Of a DNA stretch of 64,000 bases, positions 1 through 11,229 are shown piece after piece. A program made the position numbers and the translations under genes. The stretch is taken from contig NC_064621.1 of NCBI RefSeq assembly GCF_023898315.1, forward strand, positions 121,654,561-121,718,560. Direction: 5' to 3'. The DNA comes from Schistocerca nitens (Eukaryota > Arthropoda > Insecta > Orthoptera > Acrididae). The notes beneath the pieces are model-generated. The model was given only the letters and a program-made list of their open reading frames with translations. It was not told where the DNA came from and made no database searches. Every line of letters begins with the position of its first letter. The first letter of the stretch is position 1.

Positions 1-41
1 ATAGTTCATGTAATACTAACAGGCATATGACTTTTTAACAG

Positions 42-239
42 GGCACTCCAGAAACACAATCAGCAAAGAAAAATAAGAAGAAAGGTGGTGAAACTCCTGG
101 AGACAAAAGTGGGCAAACTCCAAAGCAAGCTCAAACTGGTTCACCTGCTCATACACCACAGAAGAAAATCCTGGAAGGTGGAGTGGCTGTAGAAGATACC
201 GTAATTGGCTCTGGTCAAGTTGCAAAGCCCGGAAGATTT
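42..239 (+). CDS. FKBP39/46-type nuclear peptidyl-prolyl isomerase, third-from-last coding exon
   Basis: This exon of 66 codons opens after a TTTTTAACAG acceptor and closes at a GTATGT donor, both in codon phase 0. It begins with a lysine-rich stretch (AKKNKKKGG) and a Ser/Thr/Pro/Gln linker, then GGVAVEDTVIGSG, which is the first beta strand of an FKBP domain. FKBP39/46 proteins of insects carry an N-terminal nucleoplasmin-like part, acidic and basic tracts, and one C-terminal FKBP domain. They work in nucleus and nucleolus as prolyl isomerases and histone chaperones. The N-terminal part would lie left of the window. The basic linker ahead of the domain is what separates this family from cytosolic FKBP12. 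The order linker-domain and the fit to the two later exons make the call firm; the exact orthologue name is inferred. Confidence 0.9.
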
Positions 240-440
240 GTATGTTGACATTTCAGTTATGTTTTTATATTTTTCTTGAGGGGTATATTTTCTCAATAGT
301 GAATGTGTATGGAATTGCAAATACAGAATAAGAAAATTCAGGAAGGACCATTAATTCGGCATTAAGTGAATACCTAACCACGTCGTTTATTTTCAGAAGG
401 AATCAAGTCCTGTATGCGGTCATCTTTGTGACTCGTTTTA

Positions 441-1610
441 GTGATGTTTCTTCTGCAGCTTGGCATCAGAATGAGTGAAGTTATGCGGAACAGATTTTAC
501 CATCTTTTAAGTGAATCAGTGATTAAGAAAGAGGACAATAATTTTTATGTAACTGCTGAGCAATATAATTTTCTGTTAAATGAACTGAAAAATGCAAAAA
601 TCATTTCCAATAAAAAAAAATCTGTTCACTATGGACATTTGAAATATGATGTTCTCAACAGTGGAGGTGGAGAGAAACTCGTAACACCTATGTCTGCTGG
701 GAAAGAAGAAATTCTTTATTACATTTGTTTTGATGAACTGTTTGACGTAGTACACGAAACCCACATTTCTATAGGCCATGGGGGCCGAACACAGATGATT
801 GGAGGATTGTGGAAGGAGGATCGTAAGTACAAGAACGTGACTTGAATCAATCGTTCCTTATTTGAGATTATGTGAACCATTGAAAAGGGGCGTTGTAGTG
901 AAATCTATCGTACATAGTGAAATGAATTCATGATGCCAAATATCGACATGAAAGCCAACCCAGACAGTAAGTCAAAGTTCATACTTGCATACCAAGATCA
1001 TTCGACAACATTTGTTATCATCCGCGCACTAACTTCGAAAAGGGCTGATGAAGTAGCATATCATCTTTTGGACATTTTTACGATCTTTGGTGCCCCCCAA
1101 GTATCCTTCATTCTGATAATGCTGGAGAGTTTTGTAACGAAGTCATTCAAAGTTTATGTGGGATGTTGAGTGATACAGAAATAGTCCATGGGAATCAGAG
1201 GCACAGTCAGTCTCGGGGATCAATCGGAAGAGCAAATAAAGATATTGAAAATATGTTATCAACTTGGATGGAAACAAATTAAACTTCAAAATGGTCTGAA
1301 GGGCTGAGGTTTGTGCAAGCAATGAAAAATGGCTTATCATGAAGGGATTAGATGTTCACCATATGAATCCATGTTTGGGGTTCCATTGAAAATGGGCATT
1401 GCGACCTCAGTTGTTCCACATGATTTAATAAAAAATATAAACACTGAAGAATACTTGGAAACAATGCTAAAACGCCACTTCCACGGACTTGCTGGAAATT
1501 GAAAATGACAGCCAAGGAATTGATGCCAGTGAATCAAGCACTGGAATAGAAGGAACATAGGTAGAAGGTGCAGTTGCATCAGGTGAGGAAGCACCAGAGA
1601 TACTTGATCT
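441..1610 (+). mobile_element. KRBA2/SCAND3-type integrase fossil (Ginger-like), in FKBP intron
   Basis: Translations on this strand resemble the integrase protein annotated in many animals as KRAB-A domain-containing protein 2 / SCAND3-like. An N-terminal region of about 130 residues ends in the zinc-binding His-rich part (HETHISIGHGG). It is followed by an rve integrase core with the FILAYQDH strand, the DIFTIFGAPQ segment and a downstream LVHG/HSQS-like region. Such integrases come from Ginger-class DNA transposons that share ancestry with LTR retroelement integrases. The copy is old and broken in several places. I could not find its terminal repeats. It lies in the sense direction inside an FKBP intron. 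The assignment to Ginger rather than to an LTR element is inferred. Confidence 0.6.
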
Positions 1611-2064
1611 GATGACAGTTAACAAATGTTATTTGAAATGCCACAGTAGTCAGCCTTGTTATAACAAAAATTAACATTCACAAGGTAACATTCTTACTAA
1701 AATTTTCACTGATATGGAATATTGCTCATTATCTCATTGGAATGCAATAATGTTTAAATTACGTAAATTTACAATATATACAGGTTATTTCAATGAATTG
1801 CCAAGCTGATTTTTTAATGAATATGGTTTTACCAGTTGGTATGGGTACATCCTAAGATTTATCAACGTCTCATGGTAAAAGTTCGAAATCTATGCATATA
1901 ATAATAAATTTCGGACTTTCACCACACTGTGATTGTAAGTCTTAGGTTTCACCACTTAATTTTAGGATTTACCAATCATCTTACTTTTACAGTAACATAC
2001 ACATGCCCATGGCAGTGAAAGTGTTCAAAAACAGAATTAATGACTGACTTTAGAATTTTTTGAT

Positions 2065-2975
2065 ATGAAGGACACAGCACGTTTTCTTGGAGTTTCGTTG
2101 TCAGATGTAGAAGTAACTGCTGGTGTGTCCAAGGGAAATGTATTGGTTCCCTTGTTGATGTTGTATATTAATGGCCTTGCGGACAATAATCATAGTGTCT
2201 TAAGACTTTTTGTGGATGATGCAGTTATCTATAATGAAGTATTGTTTAAATATTCAGTCAGACCTTGATAAGATTTTAAAGTAGTGCAAAGATTGGCAAT
2301 GTGCTTCAAGTGTTGAGAAAACAAATTTGATATCATATGACTGTAATATCAGTCACAGTTGTAATTGGCCAACTCACACAAATACTTGGGTGTGACATTT
2401 GTAGGGATATGAAATGGTATGATCACATAGGCTCAGTTGTGGTAAAGCAGGTGGTAGACTTTGGTTCATTGGTAGAGTACTGGGGAATACCAATCAGTCT
2501 AAAAAGGAGATTGCTTACAAATCACTTCTGTGACTCATTCTAAAATATTGCTCAAGCATGTGGGACCCATACCAAATAGGACTAAACGGCAAATTGAATA
2601 TGTACAGAGAAGGCCAGTGCGAATGGTCACAGGTTTGTTTGGCCCATGAGAGATTTACAGAGATGCTGAAGAAATTGAAGTGGTAGGTTCATGAACGCAG
2701 ACGTAAAGTATCCCGAGAAAGCCTTCTTGTCAAGTTTCAAGAACGAGCTTTAAATGAGGATCTGTGGATATGCTACAAACCCCCCCCACCACCACCACCA
2801 CCACCACCACCACCACCACCACCATTTATCATTCATGTAGGGAGTGTGAGGAGAAGATAAGCTTAATTACAGCCTGCCCAGGGGCACTTCGAAATCACTC
2901 TTCCCATGCTTCATTTGTGAATGGGATACATCATCTGCCATGCACTTAACAGTGGTTTGTAGAGCATAAACGTAT
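2065..2975 (+). mobile_element. LINE reverse-transcriptase relic, 3' part
   Basis: The segment keeps the end of a non-LTR reverse transcriptase. GVSKGNVLVPLLMLYINGL matches the GVPQGSVLGPLLFLIYINDL block and RLFVDDA matches the catalytic LFADD block. After that come a decayed thumb (YDHIG, KQVVDFGSLVEYWG) and a 3' tail that ends near GAGCATAAACGTATATATACAG. The reading frame is lost several times. It is 5' truncated, as most LINE copies are, and lies sense in the FKBP intron. Jockey/CR1-like relatives fit best, but the clade is not settled. The tail contains a (CAC)n tract. Confidence 0.65.
2779..2823 (+). repeat. (CCA)n microsatellite
   Basis: About fifteen ACC/CAC units follow a run of C inside the 3' tail of the LINE relic. 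It looks like slippage within the element's tail rather than a separate feature. Confidence 0.9.
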
Positions 2976-2979
2976 ATAT

Positions 2980-4040
2980 ACAGATTACTGGCCTCTTTCT
3001 GTCTGTCAGAATAACTTAGTGTTTCTCATATGTTTAGCCATTTTATTGACTGAAAGCGCCATACATAATCTTATGTGAAGCTCACCCTGGGGGTTGTTTC
3101 ACTTTTAGTGATCAATGTAATAAGCTTTCTCATTTCATAAAGTTGTTCATTTGGATATGATTTGCCGTAAAATAGACAACTAATTCTACCACTTAATTCA
3201 CATTTAGCCCACTACCTTTATTCAAAAATAATTTCTTGTGCTGTTTTAGCCAAAACTAATCATTTACGCTGAAACACGTTAAAGTGTGCCTTTTGTTGTG
3301 TTGAGGTAGACAGGTGGTCCTTAAACCCATAGTTTGGAGAATTTTAGTGTGAAAAGTTTGGATGTACTGCAGTTAAAATGGATTGATGATGTTCCTATTA
3401 AAAGTACAAATGTGTTTACTCCTTGAGAGGATATTTAAGTCCTGTAGAAATAGAACTGATTGTGGTGCATCCTTCACTATCTATCTTCATGGCTGGTGTT
3501 GTACCTTGTCTTTCTGTTGTGTGAAAGTGTCCCTTACTAGCAGTCTGCTGCAGCAGGTAGAACACACAATGTCTGTCTGTGTTTGCACAAAAATTGGTAG
3601 CCACAGGCACAGACAGCTTGGAGCTGCTTATCTGTGCTACTCTAAAGGCCTGAATTCTGCATTAATCCAGTTGAAGACCACACACATTCTTTAAATTTGC
3701 ATATGTGACATGAATGCTGGTAAAGTTTTCTAGCACAAGATGTGTTGATAAATTACACAAATATAATTGATAGGAGAACTATGTAATTTTTTATGTGGAT
3801 GTTGTGCAGTTGACACACACATTGGGTGGGTATGAAATCATTGAAAACCTTCTTTACAAGCAGACTGGGAGAACTGGGATCATCTTCCAAATGGCTTTAT
3901 GGCTGTCAGATAGAATGTGTGTTGCTGTGTCCAAGACTGTCTTTAGTTTTAAACTTACCATTATTTAACAGAAATTTAGGATTAGGTAATGATTATTTTA
4001 CAAGGTTCATGTTCTGTACTTCAGGAAATGAATATTTTGT
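2980..4040. other. Intron sequence, nothing recognised
   Basis: This stretch is A/T-rich intron with short open frames on both strands. None shows a protein motif or repeat ends I can identify. Confidence 0.6.
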
Positions 4041-4047
4041 GTTACAG

Positions 4048-4226
4048 GTTACTGTGTATTACACAGGTCGTTTGAAGCAAAATAACAAGAAGTTTGATGA
4101 AACCGTACAAGGGCCTGGATTCAAATTTAGGTTAGGAAAAGGTGAAGTAATAAAAGGATGGGACATTGGAGTTACAGGAATGAAAGTTGGAGGAAAGAGA
4201 AAACTTATTATTCCCCCTCATATGGC
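4048..4226 (+). CDS. FKBP39/46-type prolyl isomerase, core of the FKBP domain
   Basis: The exon opens after a TTGTGTTACAG acceptor in phase 0 and ends after two bases of an Ala codon at a GTATGT donor (59 codons plus 2 nt). It encodes VTVYYTGRLKQNNKKFDET, then GPGFKFRLGKGEVIKGWDIG and MKVGGKRKLIIPPHMA. These include the FKBP pocket residues seen in the family: the Tyr of VYYTG, the Phe-Asp of KKFDE, the Phe of FKFRLG, the Val-Ile of GEVIKGW and its Trp floor residue. All are kept, so the enzyme should bind FK506-like ligands and be active. The upstream intron is about 3.8 kb and the downstream one about 4.0 kb. Both are filled with transposon relics but neither splice site is disturbed. Confidence 0.93.
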
Positions 4227-4379
4227 GTATGTACTTTTAATAGCTACTTACAGTATTTTTTATATAAGCTATTTCATATTTTTAAACAAAAGCTGACGTT
4301 ATTTTTTTAATTCAGTTAAGTAAATGTAATTTATTGCTTTGTATTTATTTTAATGAAGGTATCACCTAAAATTTGTGTT

Positions 4380-5560
4380 TGAAATGACTGATCTGAGAAA
4401 TTTTAGCAGTAAATTGAGAGAGAACATTCAACAAATATTGATATAATAATGAAAATATCCAGATGTTGAATTTGTCCAGTTGTTCCAGGTGATAGGGATT
4501 GCAATGTCACACACTTTTCATGAGGGATAGTTTGCTCAAAATTGATTTTTATACGCAGACCAGAAATCTAGACAGAGAAGTTATTTTGACCAACTGTTGG
4601 CTAAGAGTAGTGCTCATACTACAGCTGTAGTTCTGTTACACGCATTTTTCCCATTCTGCTTGCTGTGATGTAAATATTCCCTGCTGTCCTTGCAAGATCT
4701 CTCACACAAGAAAGAATCGCAGGGGCAGAGAACCTCCAATACAGTAAAATAAGTAACTTCGCAGTCAATTTACCATCCTGATTAACAGTTGGCATAGTCG
4801 TATACAAACGGTTACACCATTGATGTTAGTTGATCTCAATACAACTCTTGAAACTGCGAATTTCCAGGATCCTTTCATGTGCATTTCCTCTTCGAATCCT
4901 GATTGGTCGGTGTTGAAAACAAATTACTTAGTGAACAATGGGATATGTTTATCTCATCTATGAATTTTTGGGCCAATTTTGCAGTTTGCTGTGCATTGTC
5001 AAGATAACGCTTTGTAATTTTATTATGTTAAGTCTTCCAATTCTGCAGCACTGTTTGAAGCTATGCAACCATCTGCTGCTTCCCTTAAAATACCTGTAAT
5101 CTGCGATGCACATAATTCTATATGCATAACATAGTAGATAACTATCGTGCATATCCTGTAAAATCTATTGAGCATCTTTGAAACATGCAAACACCAGGTT
5201 TTGTAAAAAATGTACTTTGTCCTCATAATTGTTTTCTACTATGCTGTAGATGATCTTCCATGTGTTCAGTGCCCTTTCCTTGGACAGTGAATGCCTTTTA
5301 TTACTTTTCACTGAAGAGAGGATTTGCGACTCCAGGTACAAAAAGGATGATGAACTATGTGGCCTGACAGCTGTTATCGTATCATTTTCACTTGTTAAGC
5401 ACATATCGTCATTGTACTCCTCATGTAAAATTGTCCACCAGTAGTGTGTACGGCGCCACACATTCCACTGAATCATCTTGCAGAAATGATATTTCATATG
5501 CCACTTCTTTTGTACTCTGAACTTCCATGGGTTCCTTTCTCATGAAATGCCAACTTTGGC
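4380..5560 (-). pseudogene. Pogo/Tigger-like DNA transposon relic in FKBP intron
   Basis: Read on the minus strand, the order is that of a pogo-family transposase. A basic N-terminal region with KERALNTWK lies near 5.25 kb. A CENP-B-type helix-turn-helix follows near 5.05-5.15 kb (FKGSSRWLHSFKQCCRIGR, matching the usual W-L-x-x-F-x-x-R-x-x-I motif). Then comes the start of a DDE core near 4.62-4.81 kb (MPTVNQDGKLTAKLLILLYW, then NIYITASRMGKM), and the TTGQIQHLD block near 4.50 kb, like TTGLIQPLD of relatives. The frame shifts between these blocks, so it is dead. It spans about 1.1 kb and its TIRs were not located. An origin from a single pogo copy is well supported by the co-linear blocks. 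Confidence 0.68.
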
Positions 5561-5569
5561 AAATTTTGT

Positions 5570-6120
5570 TGTAGATACAATGCAATGCTTGCTTTGTAAG
5601 TTGTTGCCATTGCTCTGCTTTGTGTGTTACTCATTGACTAAATCATTAGCATCCAATATTGTGGTTGCAGGATAAACATTTGGGGGTGTCGAATGCCTTT
5701 TGCGACCCTGCACTGGAGGGGTTCCTTGTTTTCACCTTTATTATAATTCAGTTTTGTTAGTTCGATTCGTGAATCTTGTGCAATACTTTCGATAGCATTA
5801 TTACTGTAATATGAAGTAATGTCTCATTATCTATACATTGTCAAACTGTGTGAGGAATTGAAGGGTGTAAGGACCACATGGTTAAGTTCAGTTTTACATC
5901 GCGCCATTATTAACCCTTCTACAGTTCATACTCGCATGGTTGTGTGTCTCACCTCGTGGATTGGTGAATGGTTCGTATGTTTTACTTCCATATGTATACA
6001 GCATTGTTTTTTTAATGGCTTTGCAACGAAATGTTAGGTGTTTGTGCAGTTTTATGTGTGACGAACTTTTAAAACTATTCCTTAAATGGCAACTACCAGC
6101 AATATGTTCCAAAAACAATT
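5570..6120. other. Intron sequence, nothing recognised
   Basis: There are short open frames on both strands but no motif, repeat end or splice-bounded exon that I can support. It may be the decayed flank of the pogo relic. Confidence 0.5.
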
Positions 6121-6129
6121 TTGTGAACA

Positions 6130-6930
6130 CGTAACCTCATACAGTGTTGCTATATGTCAGTTTGACATGAACAGTGTTACATGTGCGACATAGCCCCAGA
6201 AGCAGTCTTGGTAGGCCTCTTATTATATGGCAGGAAGTGCCATCTGCGAATTTTTTATATAGTATATCATTGCAAATCTTCATCCTTTCAATAGTCTTTT
6301 CAACTTTGAAAATTAAAGTCTATAGAGGCGAGGTCTGGAGAGTACTTAGGATGAGGCAGCACAGTGATTCCATTTTTTGTGCAGTCGTCGCACACCAACT
6401 TGCATGAATGTGAGGGTGTGTTATTGCAATACAAGACCCATGAATTGTCTTGCCCATTTCAGCCTATTTCCTTCTGACTTGACCCAACGAGCATTTTTTG
6501 ATCTTGGAGAACCTTTTCCAACCCATTGTGAAGCTTGAATGTTGGTATCAGCATCACCACCACTAGTTATGATTCTCTTAAAGAACACCTCGTTCTCATT
6601 TGTGCAATCCAAAAGCTCTTCACAGATTGTGAGGCAAAGGTTTTTCTAGGCTTGACTCATGAGCCATGGAATGAACTTGGCAGCAACATGACGTATTCCA
6701 AGATGATGTGTAAAGAATTCATGACATGATGCAACAGAAATGTTACATCCATCTGCAATTTCTTTGATTGGCACACACAATTTCCTTAACATTCCTGATG
6801 TGACTGTCATTGGTAAATGTCAAAGGGCATCCTGAACTAGGGTCATCTTTAACTTCTGTCTGCCATTTTGTAACTGTGTGGACCATTCGTAACACCGAGT
6901 ACAGCTTAAGCACTCATCACTATAGGCTTA
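6130..6930 (-). pseudogene. Mariner transposase relic (irritans-like), FKBP intron
   Basis: Minus-strand translations give mariner blocks in order. Near 6.66-6.85 kb there is a helix-turn-helix with KEIADGCNISVASCHE, then HLGIRHVAAKFIP. Near 6.48-6.61 kb are ELLDCTNENEVFFKRIIT and ASQWVGKGSPRSKNARWVKS. Near 6.3 kb comes the end of the catalytic core, ITVLPHPKYSPDLASIDF, and then KLKRLLKG. The first Asp block (normally TGDETW) has decayed to SGGDAD and the frame shifts more than once, so the copy is inactive. WVGKGSPRPKKA-type wording points to the irritans group, but this is by eye. It lies antisense to the host gene and next to a second, different mariner. Confidence 0.72.
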
Positions 6931-6985
6931 GTGCATAATTTGATGTGTCTCCATAAAGGTGTTCTTGAGTTTCATGCAAAATTTA

Positions 6986-7905
6986 CCAGGTGTACCGGTA
7001 TGAAATGAGCGTTTTTTTGTGAAAATGAAACACTAATTTTGAATTGAAAAGTAAAAAAATTTTATTCAAAGTACTGACCATTGCTTTCTATACATTTTGA
7101 CCACCTTTCTAGCAATTTGTGGACACCACGCCAATAGAAATGTTCGTCTTTTGAAGCAAACCAATCAGACACCTAATTTTCGACTTCTTCGTAGGAATCG
7201 AAGTGTTCCTCAGCCAATGCGTGTCCCATTGATGAAAACAAATGGTAGTCGGGAGGGGCCAAGTCTGGTGAATACGGTGGGTGGGCTAGCAGCTCCCAGC
7301 CAAGTGTTTTATTGTATCCTGAACCAGTTTCGCTTTGTGTGCAGGTGTATTGTCGTGTAAAAAAATTACTTCGCCGTGTCTTTTGGCCCATTCTGGTCTT
7401 TTTTCGATCAATGCATAGTTCAAATTGATCATTTGTTGTCTGTAGCGATTAGTATTCAGTTTCACTGGGTTTTAGAAGCTCATGATACACCACACCTTTC
7501 TGATCCCACCAAACACAGAGCATTGTCTTCTTGCCGAATCGATCTGGTTTTGCAGTCGATGTTGATGGTTGTCCTGGATTAACCCATGATTTTTCCTGTT
7601 TAGGATTCTTAAACTAAATTCAAATTTCATCGCCAGTAACAATTCGATGAAAAATTGATTTTCTTTCATGTCCTTGAAGCAAAATTTGACAAATTTTTTT
7701 CGGTTTTCCATCTGTCTGTCATTCAATTTATGTGGCACCCATTTTCCACACTTTTGGATCTTTCCCATAGCTTTCAAATGGTCAGAAATTGTTTGTTGTG
7801 CAACATTTAGCATTGCTGCCATTTGCTTCTGACTCAAAGTATCATCTTCGTCTAATATTGCTTGCAATTCGGCACCTTCGAACTTTTTTGGCGGACTTCC
7901 ACGTT
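6986..7905 (-). pseudogene. Second mariner transposase relic (D34D), FKBP intron
   Basis: From high to low coordinates the minus strand gives a helix-turn-helix (LSQKQMAAMLNVAQQTISDHLKAMGKI), KMKENQFF, and a region around WCIMSF. It ends with TLGWELLAHPPYSPDLAPPD and HLFSSMGHALAEEHFDSYEE, which are classic mariner C-terminal blocks. A remaining ASKDEHFYWRG tail reaches about 7.05 kb. The 3' end shows a terminal-repeat-like block CAGGTGTACCGGTATGAAAT at about 6991-7010. No matching inverted copy is visible at the other end, so the 5' end is lost. At least one frameshift separates the N- and C-terminal halves. It is a different lineage from the mariner just to its left. Confidence 0.78.
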
Positions 7906-7949
7906 CTTCATTTCTTACATCAAAATCATTGTTTCTGAACTGTGGCTGG

Positions 7950-8215
7950 AGACAAGTGTAAAACAGTTACTGTGTAAGGTGGTCATTGTGTTGCCATAAG
8001 GCTGTTTGTAGAACAAAGTCTGAAGTTGTTAGACCACCACATGTTTGGTTATAAGCTGAGAAATCTGCTGTACGGATCCAGCTTGAAGCATCTTTTATGG
8101 TTTGGAACTCAAATTACTAATATTCATGTTTTCTCATTGCAAATAAAGGAAACTTAGACTTTAATAAGTATTACTGGCATAAATTCAACTTCTAATAAAA
8201 CTGCTGGATTTTTTC
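7950..8215. other. Last intron, acceptor-proximal part
   Basis: No element is recognised. The stretch leads into the pyrimidine-rich acceptor of the terminal FKBP exon. Confidence 0.5.
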
Positions 8216-8217
8216 AG

Positions 8218-8299
8218 GTATGGTGCCAAAGGTTCACCGCCAGTTATTCCACCGAACAGTGCTTTAGTATTTGAAGTGGAATTGAGAAATGTAAATTAA
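8218..8299 (+). CDS. FKBP39/46-type prolyl isomerase, terminal coding exon
   Basis: The acceptor is a TTTTTTCAG pyrimidine tract, and the first base completes the Ala codon left open by the previous exon. The exon gives [27 protein letters not shown] and then TAA. This is the usual FKBP ending: the Tyr-Gly loop, the PPVIPPNS turn with pocket Ile, and the last strand LVFEVEL. The protein stops right after the FKBP domain, as in FKBP39/46. Phases across all three exons are consistent (0/0, 0/2, 2/stop), which is strong evidence that this is one functional spliced gene and not a processed copy. Confidence 0.93.
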
Positions 8300-8605
8300 C
8301 CTTACTGTGGTGAATGTCGGCGGGACATTGTAACTGCAAAAGACAGTTCTTGGATTTTAAAGTAATGATGCTGGGTTTTAGTTCACCTTGAATGCTTCAT
8401 TATAATTGACTTGACTTTCTGCCACTGGGAAACCTATGTATCAATACAGTTTTGTATATGGTATTTGGTTGAACATATTCCAGTAGTATTGTTTATGGCT
8501 CAAATGAGAGTTGTGGTGCAAGATTTGTCGTGCATGCGAAGGTGCTGTGTTGTAAATATTTTGTCATGATCATTGAACACAGAATAAATTTTTTTAATAA
8601 AATTT
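8300..8605 (+). terminator. FKBP gene 3' UTR with polyadenylation signals
   Basis: Two AATAAA hexamers lie at 8583-8588 and 8596-8601, about 285-300 nt after the stop codon, in A/T-rich sequence. A transcript ending near 8610-8630 is the natural reading. The tail of a 5S-headed SINE on the other strand starts just after, near 8640, so the SINE may have landed at or beyond the cleavage region. No other gene signal is seen in this segment. Confidence 0.6.
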
Positions 8606-8639
8606 GTGCAATTTGTATCATTTTGACACACTCCACCCT

Positions 8640-8826
8640 GTCACAAGTTTCATAGTAACCTACAGTAGCTCCTCTATTGGCATCACGGGGCTGAGTGCAC
8701 CCTGAAAAACGGCAACAGCACATGGCGGCCTGGAGAGTCACCCATCCAAGTGCCGACAGCGCTTAAATTCAGTGATCTTACGGGAACCGGTGTATTCACT
8801 GTGGTAAGGCCGTTGCCTGAGGTATG
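8640..8826 (-). mobile_element. SINE with 5S rRNA-derived head
   Basis: The reverse complement of roughly 8695-8825 follows 5S rRNA: GCAACGGCCTTACCAC, then AATACACCGGTTCCCGT, GATCACTGAATTTAAGCG, and ACTTGGATGGGTGAC, closing with GTGCTGTTGCC. These include the box A, intermediate element and box C blocks of the 5S internal promoter. The head is shorter than a 5S gene (part of loop E/arm region missing) and the sequence runs on into a non-5S body (CCCCGTGATGCCAATAGAGGAGCTACT). It is therefore a 5S-headed SINE (SINE3 type), not a 5S gene. It sits just past the FKBP polyadenylation signals in the opposite orientation. Confidence 0.8.
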
Positions 8827-8859
8827 ACTGTGGGAAGATGATTATAATAAAGACACTTA

Positions 8860-11220
8860 TAAATCAGCATTGGGCTTCAGTATCGTGCAATAGAATTGAG
8901 ACAGGTTCGTTTTCTGGAACATGCTGTAAACACTTATGGTTGTGACATCGGCAGCCAGTCCATTGATTCACTGTTTTAGGACGGACCCGTAATGAGTATT
9001 TGCTGAGAAACATTAAAAGTTGTTTGATGAGGACAAGGAGTAAATTAAGCAATACAAATGAATTGAATAAATTTATTATTGTAATTCGGATAATCCAAAT
9101 CGGCAGTGTGTGACAACCTTTTTTCATCCATTTACTAAGACAGCTACAGTGGAAGAGTACAAGACAGTAATGAGGCACACTAGCATTTACCATAAAAAGA
9201 AACTCCAGATGAAAATACATTGTAGAACATATCTCTGAGATTGGGAAACTGTGATGGTAATAATAAATTGTGGGGTTACACAACTTCTTTGAATGGCATT
9301 GGCACTATTTTCGACCATGAATTTGACAATGCCATTCAACAAGGCACAACATTACATCTATTCATTCCTTTTGTTCCTGAACTCACATAACACTTAGTAC
9401 ATTTTATCACAGACACAGACCAACAAATATGCTGATTTAATTTACATAGTAGGAACTGTTCATACACATAGGACAACGTTTTCTTTGCTTTGAAAAAGTT
9501 TTTCATTACTGTATTTAAGTATGTTAGATTGACTGACACAATCTGTTTCATCACATTGATGAAAATGTATGCCACATGCCCAGGGAAGTTGGATGACAGG
9601 AGGTGACAGAGGCTGGCCCACAGTTCCACTTAGTGAATGGGATCCAGGAGAAGAGTTACTGTTCTTGGATGTCACTTCTCAACCAAGGCATCATTTAGAT
9701 AGTTGTCAAACCTTCCCCATAGGCTGGGATTATGAAAAGATTGTACGACAGAATTGGTGATGCTTTTGCACAATTCTCAATGTTTGAGAGTACAAAGGGT
9801 ACAAAATTTATATTTCTAAACAACATGTAAATAGATACGAATACATTTATGTATATTTTGATAAATCTTATGCTGTTTTAAGAGATTCTGTAATTTCCTA
9901 CGAGATCTCCTGTTTTATTCAGGGATCCTTTGAATTTTCATAATGTTACCACATAGGCAAAAGTCCCTTCTGTATTCAAGACACCAAACATTTCCTAGAT
10001 CGTATGAAATTGGTGTCAGCCCATTCCCACTACACGTCTCCTTGTCACCATTGATACCACCACAGAACACCAATATAGTAGAAGTGCAAAGACCACGTTA
10101 TTATACGGAAACACAGAATGACACCAGCGCTACTTGTGGCCTGGCTGTGAACTTCAACACGAAAAAATATGGCGCGAAAATCTCTTATGTTTATTTCTAA
10201 ATACGCGAATTAGATGACAATATTTTTCATTTAATCTTTGAATGTGGGCCGCATAGTGCAGTAATAAAGGTTTTTGAGATGTTGCAAAGTAATATATAAA
10301 AGAAATCTCAATCAAAAACAAACATTAACTACTCGTAGTTGCAGTTTACATTGTGAAAATTTTCGTAAATTACGTCACCTTTTGACTGTGAAATTTTTTT
10401 GTAAAACTCAATATTGCCATTTTGGCCGTGTGGCCATTATCATGAGGAAATAAACTATGTAAGTGATTTTTATGTTTCCACATATCCTGAAGCACATTAT
10501 GTCCACTCGCACGATCGAAAGTGGAATAGTAGGTTACACAAATAACTAACTACACAGCTAAAGGATAACCAAGAGGTCATTTACAAAAAAATCTGTGCTA
10601 CAAACCAAGGATCTACTGTAAAGTCTACAAAATCCGATTTATTCTTTTTTCTGTTGTTATTTATGGATATTCGGTCATCTGAAATTGAACTTCTGCACAG
10701 TTCAAATAAATTTATGAAACACAGAAAATACTACTTTACATCAACTGAAAAACAAATTGGGAACAGAGCAGGTAGACACTCCATGAATGTAGCCAAAATG
10801 TTTTTGCCAATGAGACATACAAAGAAAATGAACTGCAAAACATAACTTTTTTTTTCTTTTTTCCCCAACTTGGCTGTTATTTTGGCAACACACACAGTGT
10901 TTAAATAATGAAAGAAGACGCTGGAACAACATTTATTTTTAACATTTTTATTTATTTACTTCCTCTTTGAAAACTTTGTTTGGTACACTACTGAAAATTA
11001 ACACACATTCCCCTTGACAGCACATTATTCATTATACTTTTAGAGTCCAATCATCACATCTAGAAAGTGTTAAGTTATGTTCCTGCTGAATTACCAGATT
11101 TTGTCATAACAAATCAAAGGCATGATTTTGATACAAGAACATGTAATTCTCTGCTTTTAACACATTTGTATATGTATAGGGAGCTTACTCTCATTGTACA
11201 CATAATAAACACTGAAATAC
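8860..11220. other. No gene recognised between FKBP and P element
   Basis: Open frames of 60-140 codons occur on both strands (for example - strand 8864-9283 and 9336-9675, + strand 9569-9760 and 9943-10200). None has a motif, codon bias or splice context I can support. Parts may be decayed transposon. The lower A/T-rich section near 10.9-11.2 kb may be the 3' flank of the P element, but no terminal inverted repeat was found. Confidence 0.4.
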
Positions 11221-11229
11221 AAAGTCTTT

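Noticed and set aside
2764-2949. A poly-threonine protein
   Set aside because: It is the translation of a (CCA)n microsatellite in a LINE tail.
8695-8825. A 5S rRNA gene
   Set aside because: Part of the 5S sequence is missing and the rest continues into a non-5S body, so it is a SINE head.
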